DNA from: Halobacteriovoraceae bacterium
GTDB taxonomy: Bacteria > Bdellovibrionota > Bacteriovoracia > Bacteriovoracales > Bacteriovoracaceae
DNA length: 64,000 nt
NCBI GenBank assembly: GCA_002711995.1
Contig: PASN01000014.1
Span: forward strand, 124,001 to 188,000
Direction: 5' to 3'
Shown here piece after piece: positions 16,412 through 25,197 of this stretch. Numbering within the stretch: the stretch's first letter is position 1; every line of letters starts with the position of its first letter. The notes under the pieces are model-generated. The model worked only from the letters and a program-made list of their open reading frames with translations, had not been told where the DNA came from and did not search any database. The position numbers were made by a program, and so were the translations under genes.

Positions 16412-17239
16412 ATGCGTTTTCTTTCATTTTTAAGTTGTGTTTTATTTTCCGGATTAGCATCAGCTACCTATGTTTGTAATTACCAAATTTTGGAAGTTAT
16501 CGAACAAAACAATGATGGTGGTGAAAGTTCTACTTTGGCAGTGGCTGTTGCTGAAGGGGTCACCTATGCTGATGATGATGTTAACACACGTTTTTCAGGA
16601 CCTATGACAGCATTTGATAAAGTATTAATGCCTAAAACTCAAATTGGGGATCAGACCGTTCAATTTGAAATTAGACCATCTTGGCTAATCGGCGAATCTA
16701 AGAGCGATATGGCCAACAGTGGTAGCTTTAAGATCACGCAAGTTGTGGATGGTCGTTTTAAACAACTTGGAAGGTTTAAGTTAAGCGGGGACGAAAGTGC
16801 CACTTATAACTTTGATGGATTTAACTATCAAGCAGTTGCGTCTTGTAGAGTTGAACCATTTTGGCGTTCTGCAAATATCATTATTAACGATAATGGATCA
16901 CCACTCAGCCTAGTAAACGCTGAAGGGAGTGAGAATACTCGTGCTAAAGCTTTATTATTTGTAATGTTAAACAAATATGAAGACAAAGTAGCACCAGCTG
17001 ATGAAATTTGTTTTACGACTTCAAGTCCTTCCCAATTACGTATGCAGCTTGATGGCGTATTTAAAAAGGTGGGTTTTACGGATGACGAAAAATATTCACT
17101 TAGTGCTAAATGGGTTAATAAAGATGGTGTTTCAACAATCGACTACAATTCCAATATACTTTTACAATCTTGGGTTGAAGTTCCTGACAGTGTAGCTTTA
17201 GACCTTGTCAAAAAAGCCGAAATTCAAAGTTGTAACTAA
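16412..17239 (+). CDS. exported protein of unknown function
   Basis: 275 residues. A signal peptide (FLSFLSCVLFSGLASA) is followed by a mature start at TYVCNY. The protein has four or five cysteines (C22, C142, C199, C274 approximately), and its beta-rich polar composition suggests a periplasmic or outer-membrane-associated fold. No family recognised. GGGAG lies 7 bases before the ATG. Codon use leans more A/T-ending than its neighbours, which might mean a different evolutionary history or high AT mutational drift. It ends at a strong shared hairpin. Confidence 0.75.
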   Translation: MRFLSFLSCVLFSGLASATYVCNYQILEVIEQNNDGGESSTLAVAVAEGVTYADDDVNTRFSGPMTAFDKVLMPKTQIGDQTVQFEIRPSWLIGESKSDMANSGSFKITQVVDGRFKQLGRFKLSGDESATYNFDGFNYQAVASCRVEPFWRSANIIINDNGSPLSLVNAEGSENTRAKALLFVMLNKYEDKVAPADEICFTTSSPSQLRMQLDGVFKKVGFTDDEKYSLSAKWVNKDGVSTIDYNSNILLQSWVEVPDSVALDLVKKAEIQSCN

Positions 17240-17253
17240 AAATAACAAACAAG

Positions 17254-17283
17254 ATAGTCCCTGTGTCATTACACAGGGACTAT
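17254..17283. terminator. bidirectional hairpin between convergent genes
   Basis: Perfect 13-bp stem ATAGTCCCTGTGT/ACACAGGGACTAT with loop CATT, placed 14 bases after one stop and 11 bases after the other. It can serve both transcripts, although U-runs are poor. Confidence 0.7.
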
Positions 17284-17293
17284 GTATTAACTT

Positions 17294-18082
17294 CTAAAAA
17301 TTAATTTGATCAATTTGAATAACGAAAATCTTTGACCAATTCTTCCCTGTAATAAAAATATCCCCAGTATTCGTATCATTCGCAATCCCATTTAAGACAT
17401 GTTCCCATGGGTCATACTCTGGTAAAGATTGGACGTGTTTTGTTGCCACATTATAGAGTAGTGTTAGATCCAACTTGCTGTGGACGCAGCCTGTTTTTGT
17501 GTCGATTACGTGAATAAAATTGCTGCCCCAGGTATTGGCCCATATCTTTCCACTTATATTCTCCAGCTCGTTTATATCTTCCAGGGGCTGGTTACCAATT
17601 AGGACGTTTATGCTTCTTTCAATTTGTAAATTGTTTGGATTCAACAAATGGAGCTGGGGAGTGCCATCGCTTAAAAGAAGTTTATTTTCATAGGTTGTAA
17701 CACCCCAAGCTTCACCTGGATATTTGGCCAGTTTGGGAGCACCCCAGTTTCCGTATTTATAGATAAAAACTGCTTCCTCCTTCCAGCTGAACTGGTAGAG
17801 ATAATCCCCAAACTTAGCCAGTCCTTCACCAAATATATGTTTAGGTAGAGTGTTAAGAACATGTTTTGCTCCTGTTTTTGGATTCACCCTTAGGAGTTTA
17901 GATTTTCCATAGATCCCTGAACTTTCGTATATAAACCCGTCATAATAGATAAAACCTTGGGTGTAGGATGGCGGAGTATTTATTGATTCTGCAACATCGG
18001 ATAATTCAATCTTTTTCTCTTCAGGTACCGGACAGGCTGCTGCGGAAAAAAGGAATAGGGTGAATAATAATATTAGCTTCAT
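17294..18082 (-). CDS. glutaminyl-peptide cyclotransferase (plant/bacterial beta-propeller type)
   Basis: 262 residues. Matches the glutamine cyclotransferase family that converts N-terminal Gln to pyroglutamate: PSYTQGFIYYDGFIYESSG near the start, GEGLAKFGDYLYQFSWKE, GEAWGVTTYENKLLLSDG, INELENISGKIWANTWGSN and VLNGIANDTNTGDIFITGK, each one propeller blade. The N-terminus is hydrophobic and ends FSAAAC, so it is exported and possibly a lipoprotein, although the lipobox is atypical. It starts 56 bases after the upstream gene stop on the same strand. Confidence 0.9.
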   Translation of the reverse strand: MKLILLFTLFLFSAAACPVPEEKKIELSDVAESINTPPSYTQGFIYYDGFIYESSGIYGKSKLLRVNPKTGAKHVLNTLPKHIFGEGLAKFGDYLYQFSWKEEAVFIYKYGNWGAPKLAKYPGEAWGVTTYENKLLLSDGTPQLHLLNPNNLQIERSINVLIGNQPLEDINELENISGKIWANTWGSNFIHVIDTKTGCVHSKLDLTLLYNVATKHVQSLPEYDPWEHVLNGIANDTNTGDIFITGKNWSKIFVIQIDQINF

Positions 18083-18138
18083 TGCGAAAAAGGTCGCACT
18101 TATTAGCTAGCTTGTAAGCTGTACAATCCTTTGTCCAG

Positions 18139-19515
18139 TTAAAGTAGATGGATGTAATTGGAGCGAGGCTCGAACAGGATTGTACACCCATTAACAGGTG
18201 CCATAGATTCAAGGAGCATTTCACCTATTAAAGACTTAAGGTGATGGTCCAGTGAAAGCGCCTGGCCTTCCACCAAAGGCCTTCTAACCTTTTTGTCCCA
18301 TAGAACTCTAAAGTTTTTAAAAGCAGTGAAACCGTTGTTGTCAATGAAAGGTCCTATAGATGTGGCGGCGCTTGGCACAATAACCTCTCTCCAAAGCCTG
18401 TCTAATGAGCGTGGGGGGATGTCGTCAGGCATTCTTGTCATTAGTGAGCCAAACTCTTCGAAAGACTTTGATCGGGACACTTTTGTGACCCAGTCTTTAG
18501 CATCAGAAAAACCGGGGGTCCTTGGTAGTTCGTGAATAAATTCAGCGTACCTTGATTTTATAATCTGAATTGTTGTTTCATCTTGAGAATGTTCAATGCT
18601 GTTCAGCACTTTTAGCAACTTTATTTCTTTTGGGGAATTTGAACTAATAATGTTGTCAAGTTCCGGTGTGATCAGGCCTTCTGTTTGAAGTGTTTTAACT
18701 AAGTTTTGGTAGTTAAGCTCTTTGTTCCAGCCAAGCTTCTGTTTAAGCTTTGTCATCAGAGTCTGTCTTTGAACTGAGAGTGTGTGGTTGTTTCCATCTA
18801 AATTTATTTCAATGAGGTCATACTTTGATCCAACTTTGTTATTGAAAAAGCTTTTTAACCTTGCATAGACTTGCTGTCTTTCCCTTACTTTGAGCTTTCC
18901 TCCCAAGTTTTTAGTTAACTGTCTTGTTTTGGCGTAAGATTTTAAAGCGGTGTACGCCCCTGTTCCGACTGAAGACACGGGCATGGCAAGTAGGGGAGCA
19001 AATTCCAAGTGTCCCAATGCAATCATTATTGATGGAAATGTAAGGTCAACTTGAAGCGTTAAGAAATAGACGAGTCCCACGTCATACCCAAAGCGTCTAA
19101 CAACAGACGAAAGTTTCTGGGTATGAGAGGCCTTTTGGTCATTAAGGAAATTTTTAAGTTTAGTAACTATGCTTGTTGCGGCATCTTTTTTAAAACCCTG
19201 TGACACCACTTTTTTTGCTTGAGTCTGCATCTCTTTTGGTAATGTTTCGGTCTTTACCACCATAGCTCTTTCTAACAGAGCTTTTAATTTGTTACTTGAA
19301 TCACTTTCGAGTGTTGGTTTCCCTGTTTCGATTTCAATTTCTTTGACACCCTCTATAAATATACTCTGGATCCTCAACTCTTGTTTTATGAGTTCTATTT
19401 GGGATTTTTCCAAAACGGATAATTGTAATGCATCGTCTAATGTTTGATCGAAAATTTCCTGGGACCAAGACAGGTTGACCACAGCTAATAAGGTTAAAAT
19501 AAAACTGAACTTCAT
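18139..19515 (-). CDS. exported protein of unknown function
   Basis: 458 residues with a signal peptide (FSFILTLLAVVNLSWS, cut before QEIFDQ). The long mature part is mostly helical. It contains two mildly hydrophobic segments (VGLVYFLTLQVDLTFPSIMIAL and LLAMPVSSVGTGAYT, about 170-205), so it may associate with a membrane. No family recognised. It lies upstream of, and is probably co-transcribed with, the glutamine cyclotransferase, and is divergent from the SIMPL gene with a 63-base gap that must hold both promoters. Confidence 0.75.
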   Translation of the reverse strand: MKFSFILTLLAVVNLSWSQEIFDQTLDDALQLSVLEKSQIELIKQELRIQSIFIEGVKEIEIETGKPTLESDSSNKLKALLERAMVVKTETLPKEMQTQAKKVVSQGFKKDAATSIVTKLKNFLNDQKASHTQKLSSVVRRFGYDVGLVYFLTLQVDLTFPSIMIALGHLEFAPLLAMPVSSVGTGAYTALKSYAKTRQLTKNLGGKLKVRERQQVYARLKSFFNNKVGSKYDLIEINLDGNNHTLSVQRQTLMTKLKQKLGWNKELNYQNLVKTLQTEGLITPELDNIISSNSPKEIKLLKVLNSIEHSQDETTIQIIKSRYAEFIHELPRTPGFSDAKDWVTKVSRSKSFEEFGSLMTRMPDDIPPRSLDRLWREVIVPSAATSIGPFIDNNGFTAFKNFRVLWDKKVRRPLVEGQALSLDHHLKSLIGEMLLESMAPVNGCTILFEPRSNYIHLL

Positions 19516-19578
19516 CTTTGCCTTTATCGGAAAGTTTTGCTCAAATATTAGAAAATGGTCGTCTAAAGGGGAAATACA

Positions 19579-20274
19579 ATGAAATATGTTGTGTTGTTTC
19601 TATTCTTTTTAACTAAATTGGCTCTTTCGAGTGAATTAGAGCATGGAATCAAAGTTGTGGGCAACTGCAAGCAAAGAGTAAAGCCTGACAGAGTTGCGGT
19701 TAAGTTTAAGGTGGAGACCCTTAAAAATACCGTTAAAGATTCAGCCGCTCTGGCCAATTCCAAGTACAACAAACTCCTTGAAGAACTAAAATCATTAAAG
19801 TTGGAAAACGTAGAGTTTGAAACTTTTGAATACACTACTTCCCCATACAAAGTGTACGAGAATAAAAAGAGGGTTTTAAAAGGGTTTAAAACTAGAATTG
19901 GTTTAAACGTATCAACAAGCGAAACCAAGAAGGCAGGCGAAATATTGCAGGTGGGCTCTGAGCTGGGTCAGGATTTTATTGAAGGCCCCAATGCTTATGT
20001 GTCAGATGAAAAGATTAAAACCTATTATGAAAAATGCTTGGTAATTGCAAGTAAGGATGCACAGGAGAAGGCAGAAGTGGTGGCCAAGTCTCTTGGCGTA
20101 GTTCTTGGAAAGGCGTTCAATGTAAAAGAGGTCACTGTTTCCAGGCCTCACTATAAATCAGAGTTTAGCAAGGGGATGGTGATGTCAGATTTGGCATCCG
20201 CCGCACCTGCCAAAATTCAGTTTGGCAAATCGGATATAAAACTGCAGCTAGAAGTCTATTTCACAATTAACTAA
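19579..20274 (+). CDS. SIMPL (DUF541) domain periplasmic protein
   Basis: 231 residues with a signal peptide (YVVLFLFFLTKLALS). The rest matches the SIMPL/DUF541 fold: IKVVGNCKQRVKPDRVAVKF opens the first strand-rich half, YTTSPYKVYENKKRVLKGFK and RIGLNVSTSE the centre, and AQEKAEVVAKSLGVVLGKAFNVKEV the closing half. Members are periplasmic or membrane-attached, form ring oligomers in some bacteria and have been linked to oxidative-stress tolerance. GGGG lies just before the ATG. The gene converges on the JmjC oxygenase gene and their stop codons overlap by 3 bases. Confidence 0.88.
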   Translation: MKYVVLFLFFLTKLALSSELEHGIKVVGNCKQRVKPDRVAVKFKVETLKNTVKDSAALANSKYNKLLEELKSLKLENVEFETFEYTTSPYKVYENKKRVLKGFKTRIGLNVSTSETKKAGEILQVGSELGQDFIEGPNAYVSDEKIKTYYEKCLVIASKDAQEKAEVVAKSLGVVLGKAFNVKEVTVSRPHYKSEFSKGMVMSDLASAAPAKIQFGKSDIKLQLEVYFTIN

Positions 20275-21380
20275 AGGGCACTTTCAAAAATTGCACCCTC
20301 ACACCAAAGTGCCTTTAGAACATCTTTAAGTTCTGATTCTTGTTCTGCGCTTATTGTTATAGGCCCAAATGGGTTGGCGTCTAAAATCTGCAATAAAAGG
20401 TTTCGCTGTTTATCGGTTAGCTTATACAGTTTGCGATTAACAGCAATCTCTCCAGTTGGAGCAAAGGCGTATTTAAGTTGAACATCTTTTTCTATGCTCA
20501 TTCCTTCAAAACTTTCTGGAATTGGGTCACCGGAGGGCTCAATTGGATATTTTGGTGCGCTTAGCTTCTTTAAAAGCCACTTATTAAAAACCTTTTCGTC
20601 GTTTATAAAGTTCTGGGCCTGTTCTCTGAAAAACTTAAATGCTTCTTCAGGAACGTCGCTGGAAGTTTTGGAGTTGAATGAATTGTTAGAAAAGAAGCCC
20701 ACGTCATCCAGTTCGGTGAAAAAGCTTCCCAAAACGTCAGAAGTTTCCAGTGACTTGAAGCCTATTGAATAGGAGATGGACTCTGAAAGGGAAGTTCCAT
20801 GGTGAGCAACACCTGGTGGAACATATATCATGTCACCTGGGTTGAGGATCCATTCATAGTCAGGATCAAACTCCTTTAATACCTTTAACTCTTCATCTTC
20901 ACGCCATTCAGTGTTGGGGGATTCTTGAATCTCCCAACGCCTCTTTCCCAGACCCTGAAAGATAAAAACGTTGTAGTTGTCTATATGTGCACCAAGGCTC
21001 ATATCATCATTTGAATAGACACTCATGACATCATCAAATTCCCACCCCGGAATGAAGTCCACAGCTTTTTGAAACTCGTAAAATTCTGGGGAAAGGGTGT
21101 TTAAATTGTGTCCAATCAGCGCAAATGACTTTTTTAAGTACTCATGCAACTCTTCTTCGGAGAAAGGTCCATGAACCAGTCGCCTTTTTGAATTTTGGTC
21201 TTTATAAACCATCCTCGTTTCGCAGGATTCATCGAGGGCGAGGTCAAGTAGATCTTCGGCAGAGGCAAGATCTTCCGTGTTTTGGAAGGCATTTTTAAAT
21301 AAATAAGGACGTTTGTTCCAAAAAGTTTTTAGAAATTCTTCTTTGGTAATGTTGGAATTAAATAGGGTGTTTTCGTTCAT
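20271..21380 (-). CDS. RoxA-like JmjC ribosomal oxygenase
   Basis: 369 residues from the ATG at 21380; an upstream in-frame TTG at 21401 is possible but lacks a ribosome site. Family: cupin/JmjC 2-oxoglutarate- and Fe(II)-dependent hydroxylases such as E. coli YcfD/RoxA, which hydroxylates an arginine of ribosomal protein L16. Visible: FWNKRPYLFKNAF near the N-terminus, the metal triad GAHIDNYNVF (H132, D134) and VPPGVAHHG (H193 or H194), then the winged C-terminal part. The ATG follows AGAGGC closely, an unusually short spacing. An inverted repeat that contains an FNR-like box lies immediately upstream. Confidence 0.88.
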   Translation of the reverse strand: MNENTLFNSNITKEEFLKTFWNKRPYLFKNAFQNTEDLASAEDLLDLALDESCETRMVYKDQNSKRRLVHGPFSEEELHEYLKKSFALIGHNLNTLSPEFYEFQKAVDFIPGWEFDDVMSVYSNDDMSLGAHIDNYNVFIFQGLGKRRWEIQESPNTEWREDEELKVLKEFDPDYEWILNPGDMIYVPPGVAHHGTSLSESISYSIGFKSLETSDVLGSFFTELDDVGFFSNNSFNSKTSSDVPEEAFKFFREQAQNFINDEKVFNKWLLKKLSAPKYPIEPSGDPIPESFEGMSIEKDVQLKYAFAPTGEIAVNRKLYKLTDKQRNLLLQILDANPFGPITISAEQESELKDVLKALWCEGAIFESAL

Positions 21381-21403
21381 GCCTCTATCTACACTGGCCA
21401 AAG

Positions 21404-21440
21404 TTATGATGCAACGTTCTTTTTTTGATCTGCATCATAA
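21404..21440. promoter_or_regulatory. inverted repeat containing an FNR-like box between roxA-like and act genes
   Basis: TTATGATGCA (21404-21413) and TGCATCATAA (21431-21440) are perfect 10-bp inverted arms 17 bases apart. The right arm overlaps TTGAT-CTGC-ATCAT (21425-21438), which fits the FNR consensus at 9 of 10 positions. It lies 24-60 bases upstream of the oxygenase ATG and about 225 bases upstream of actA, so it could affect either gene. Confidence 0.45.
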
Positions 21441-21664
21441 AGACTTTAACTTTTATGATCTGTAACAAATAAGGTGCAAAAGAACTTATTTGTTGTAGGT
21501 CAAAAGTGGATGAGTTTTTCTTAAAGAGCTTTATATTTGCCGCCGAAAAGTATTGTTATTACTAGATTAAGTTTGTCGATTTGTATTGAGTTGTGATAAC
21601 AATTTGCTTAAAATAAGTTAAATTTTTTCACAAATAAAAACTTAAGATCACTAAGGGAATGTGT

Positions 21665-22213
21665 ATGAAGAAGTTGATCGGCGCTTTTGTGGCCCTCGCC
21701 GCGTTTGGGGCCCTTGGCGCGTACATTGTTGTTCAGGCCAGAAGTATTGGCTACAACCAAGGTTACGCTCCGGACCAACCAGTTAAATTTTCTCACAAGC
21801 TTCACGCTGGAGACTTGAAGATGGATTGTCAGTACTGCCACTTTGCTGCAGACAAAGGCAGACACGCAGGTATTCCACCGACAGAGCTATGTTTGAACTG
21901 TCACAGCCAAGTTAAAACGAATTCTCCTGAAATCAAGAAACTTCAAGAAGCTCTTGATTCAGGTGAAAACATCCAGTGGAACCGTGTTAACTTTTTTCCT
22001 GACTATGCCTACTTTAACCACGCTCAGCACGTAAACGTTGCTCAGCTTGATTGTAAGCAGTGTCACGGACCGGTAGACGAGATGGAAATCTACTACCAGC
22101 ACGAAAAGCTAAACATGGGATGGTGTATTAATTGTCGCCGCGACAAGGGCATTGCTCCTCCAGAGGATCACAAAAGAGCCGCTGGTGGTGATTGTCAAAA
22201 GTGTCACTATTAA
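21665..22213 (+). CDS. actA: Alternative Complex III subunit ActA, multiheme cytochrome c
   Basis: 182 residues from the ATG at 21665 (AAGGGA 6 bases upstream; the ATG at 21659 touches that site). One N-terminal helix anchors a periplasmic cytochrome c. Heme motifs: CQYCH, CLNCH, CKQCH and CQKCH are complete. The fourth in order reads MGWCINCRRD, so the axial His position is Arg (codon CGC at 22136-22138). ActA normally has five CxxCH sites and passes electrons from ActB toward the soluble or ActE cytochrome. It is the first gene of a six-gene operon encoding quinol:cytochrome c oxidoreductase activity. Confidence 0.94.
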   Translation: MKKLIGAFVALAAFGALGAYIVVQARSIGYNQGYAPDQPVKFSHKLHAGDLKMDCQYCHFAADKGRHAGIPPTELCLNCHSQVKTNSPEIKKLQEALDSGENIQWNRVNFFPDYAYFNHAQHVNVAQLDCKQCHGPVDEMEIYYQHEKLNMGWCINCRRDKGIAPPEDHKRAAGGDCQKCHY

Positions 22214-22240
22214 TTTGGATTCAACAAGGAAAGCGTAATT

Positions 22241-25177
22241 ATGAGCGATAACAAAAACGATAAAACATGCGGAACAAGCTGTGGATGTGGTACTCCTGTA
22301 GAGGGCTACTGGCAGAACGTTGAGGACAAGCTTCCAACTGAAGCCAAAACTCAAGAGTTTGCTGACGGTGAGTTTGACTCTTTTTCAATTAAAAAAGATA
22401 GAAGAAGCTTTCTTAAGATTATGGGCTTCTCTGTTTCTGCACTTCCACTTACTGGTTGTGTGAAAATACCTGTTAGAAAAGCAATTCCTTACCTAGAAAA
22501 GCAGGCAACTCAATACCCAGGTGTTGCAAATTACTTCGCAACAACCTTCAAGGGTAACCCTGTAATGATTAAAGTTCGTGAGGGAAGACCTATTAAAGCT
22601 GAGGGGAACAAGCTTTCTGTGGCCACTGAAGGTGGAACAGATGCTCAGATCCAAGCTTCAATCTTAGATCTTTACGACTCTAACCGTCTTCGTTCTGCAT
22701 ATGTTGACGGCAAGGCCGTTGAGTGGGATGAGTTTGATAAGAAGCTTAAGTCTGCGATCAGCGAACAATCTGGAAAAAAAGTTCTTGTGACTAGAGAAGT
22801 AACTTCTCCATCCGAGATTAAGTTAATCAATGAATTTAAAGACAGCATGGGATTCGACCATGTGGTTTACGAGCCGGTTTCCAGATATGGAATCTATAAA
22901 GCGAATGAAAAAGCGTTTGGCGCGTTTGCACCGAACACTTACTTTTTAGAAGACGCTGATACTATTGTCTCTTTTGGTGCTGATTTCCTAGGTACCTTTG
23001 GAAATAATGTTCAACAATCAGCAGACTACTCAAAGAGAAGAGTGCCTACTAATCCAAAGGGATTGAACAAGCACATTCATGTTGAAGCTTTAATGAGTCT
23101 TACTGGCTCTAATGCTGACCACAGATACACAAGATCGGTTAAGTCTCAGAGAGAAGTTCTTACTAATGTATATGCTTCCATCGCAGGTGATTCTTCTGCT
23201 AAAGCAAAGCTGTCTGAAGCTGACCAAAAACTAGCTGACTTCGTGGTTAAAGAGCTTAAAGCATCTAAGTCATCTGTTCTAATGAGCGACGACAACAATG
23301 TTGACGTTCAAGTAATGGTGGCAGCTATTAATAAAGCTCTTGGCAACTATGGCAATACAGTAAAGGTTGTTAAGACTGAAGCTGTATACGCTAATGATGA
23401 GCAGTTCAACAAGCTTGTAGAAGATATGAATGCTGGAAAAATTGGCACAGCAATGTTCCTAGGAACAAATCCAGCATACAACTTCCACGCTCCAAAGACT
23501 TTTGTAGAGGGACTTAAAAAGGTTGGTATAAGAGTATCGTTCGCTCTTGCTGCTGACGAGACAAGTACTCTATGTAACTTTGTAGCTCCTGATAATCATG
23601 CATATGAAACATGGTCTTATAACATGGGTGTTGAAGGTGAGGTTTCTTTCACTCAGCCTGTGATTCAACCACTTTTTGGATCTAGAATGGCCACAGAAAC
23701 ATTGATGGCACTTATGGACAAAGAAGGAAGCTTCCATGACTACATGAAGGCAAACTGGAAGAATAGCTTCAGCCCATCTAATGGCATTTCAGTATTTGAA
23801 AACTTCTGGAACAAAGCACTTCATGACGGCGTAATGCAAGTTAGTTCAATGTTTAGTGAAGCTAGCTATGGAAGTGTTAATGCATCTTCATCTGCAAAAG
23901 CAGTGAAGGCCATTAAATATGGTAAAGGTCTAAACGTAGTAACTTATCAAAAGTTTGCTATTCAAGACGGGGATATGGCAAACAATCCTCTTCTTCACGA
24001 AATGCCAGATCCAATCACAAAAGCTACTTGGGATAACTACATAATGGTTTCTCCAAGCTTTGCTAAGGCTAACAACATCAAAAGTGGCGACGTAGTAAAG
24101 GTTGAAACTGAGTCTTACAACGTAACACTTCCAGCGGCAGTTATTCCAGGTGTTGAAGCTAATACAGTTGCAGTTGCTGTCGGATACGGTAGAACTCAAT
24201 CTGGTAAAGTTGGAACTGGAATGGGAGCTAATGCTTTCCCATTTGTAACATTTGCCAACGGTAGCTTTGATTACAACACTAGCTTTGGAAAGTTGTCTAA
24301 AACTGGTGCTCACAGAGGTCTTGCTCTTTCTCAAACATCTATGAGTATGCATGGAAGAGATATTGTAAGAGAAACTACTCTAGAAAAATTTGAAAGCGAC
24401 AAAGGTGCTGGAAACAAGCCGAAAATGAAGCTTCCTCAAATATACCCTGTTCACCATCAATTACAGGAAGGACACCAGTGGGCAATGGCAATTGACCTTA
24501 ACACGTGTACTGGTTGTTCAACATGTGTAATTGCTTGTAACACTGAAAACAACGTTCCAGTTGTTGGTAGAACAGAAGTGCATAGAAGAAGAGATATGCA
24601 CTGGATGAGAATTGATCGTTATTTTGCTGGTGATGAGCAAGAGCCTGAAACAGTACACATGCCGATGTTGTGCCAGCACTGTGAAAACGCTCCATGTGAA
24701 AACGTTTGTCCGGTACTAGCAACAGTTCACTCATCTGACGGTATCAACCAACAGGTTTATAACAGATGTATTGGTACTAGATACTGTGCCAACAACTGTC
24801 CTTATAAAGTTAGAAGATTTAACTGGTTCAACTACGACCATAGCGACGAGTATGCAAGACTTGCTCTTAACCCAGATGTGAGCATCCGTTCACGTGGTGT
24901 TATGGAGAAGTGTTCTTTCTGTATGCAAAGAATTCAGGAAGGAAAGCTTAAAGCTAAGAGGGAAAGAAGAGAGCTTCAACCAGGTGATATTGAAACTGCT
25001 TGTCAACAATCTTGTCCTACAAACGCAATTGTGTTTGGTGACATGAACGACAAGAACAGTCCTATTGCTAAAATGTTGGAGAACCCTAGAACTTACACTG
25101 TGCTTGAGGAACTTAACGTTAAGCCACGTGTAAACTACATGGTCAAAGTTAGAAACAAAAGCAAAGAGGAAGTTTAG
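22241..25177 (+). CDS. actB: Alternative Complex III subunit ActB, molybdopterin-oxidoreductase-like/Fe-S fusion
   Basis: 978 residues. A twin-arginine signal (DRRSFLKIMGF, R54-R55) is followed by a lipobox-like LPLTGC73, so it is exported by Tat and possibly lipid-anchored. Residues of about 75-720 resemble the MopB fold, which in ACIII carries no molybdenum cofactor. The C-terminal part of about 740-960 is a ferredoxin-like domain with four Cys clusters (TCTGCSTCVIAC, CQHCENAPCENVCP, CIGTRYCANNCP, CSFCMQ plus CQQSCP) binding Fe-S centres that relay electrons from quinol to ActA hemes. AAGGAAA lies before the ATG, 27 bases after actA. Confidence 0.96.
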   Translation: MSDNKNDKTCGTSCGCGTPVEGYWQNVEDKLPTEAKTQEFADGEFDSFSIKKDRRSFLKIMGFSVSALPLTGCVKIPVRKAIPYLEKQATQYPGVANYFATTFKGNPVMIKVREGRPIKAEGNKLSVATEGGTDAQIQASILDLYDSNRLRSAYVDGKAVEWDEFDKKLKSAISEQSGKKVLVTREVTSPSEIKLINEFKDSMGFDHVVYEPVSRYGIYKANEKAFGAFAPNTYFLEDADTIVSFGADFLGTFGNNVQQSADYSKRRVPTNPKGLNKHIHVEALMSLTGSNADHRYTRSVKSQREVLTNVYASIAGDSSAKAKLSEADQKLADFVVKELKASKSSVLMSDDNNVDVQVMVAAINKALGNYGNTVKVVKTEAVYANDEQFNKLVEDMNAGKIGTAMFLGTNPAYNFHAPKTFVEGLKKVGIRVSFALAADETSTLCNFVAPDNHAYETWSYNMGVEGEVSFTQPVIQPLFGSRMATETLMALMDKEGSFHDYMKANWKNSFSPSNGISVFENFWNKALHDGVMQVSSMFSEASYGSVNASSSAKAVKAIKYGKGLNVVTYQKFAIQDGDMANNPLLHEMPDPITKATWDNYIMVSPSFAKANNIKSGDVVKVETESYNVTLPAAVIPGVEANTVAVAVGYGRTQSGKVGTGMGANAFPFVTFANGSFDYNTSFGKLSKTGAHRGLALSQTSMSMHGRDIVRETTLEKFESDKGAGNKPKMKLPQIYPVHHQLQEGHQWAMAIDLNTCTGCSTCVIACNTENNVPVVGRTEVHRRRDMHWMRIDRYFAGDEQEPETVHMPMLCQHCENAPCENVCPVLATVHSSDGINQQVYNRCIGTRYCANNCPYKVRRFNWFNYDHSDEYARLALNPDVSIRSRGVMEKCSFCMQRIQEGKLKAKRERRELQPGDIETACQQSCPTNAIVFGDMNDKNSPIAKMLENPRTYTVLEELNVKPRVNYMVKVRNKSKEEV

Positions 25178-25197
25178 AAATTAAATAAGGAACAATT

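Noticed and set aside
16412-17239. Horizontally acquired gene from its AT-rich codon use
   Set aside because: The bias is modest, no mobile element or repeat flanks it, and exported proteins in this window vary in composition.
18160-18190. GCTCGAAC-containing stretch considered as a tRNA T-arm
   Set aside because: No acceptor, D or anticodon stems can be drawn around it; it lies within the end of a coding gene.
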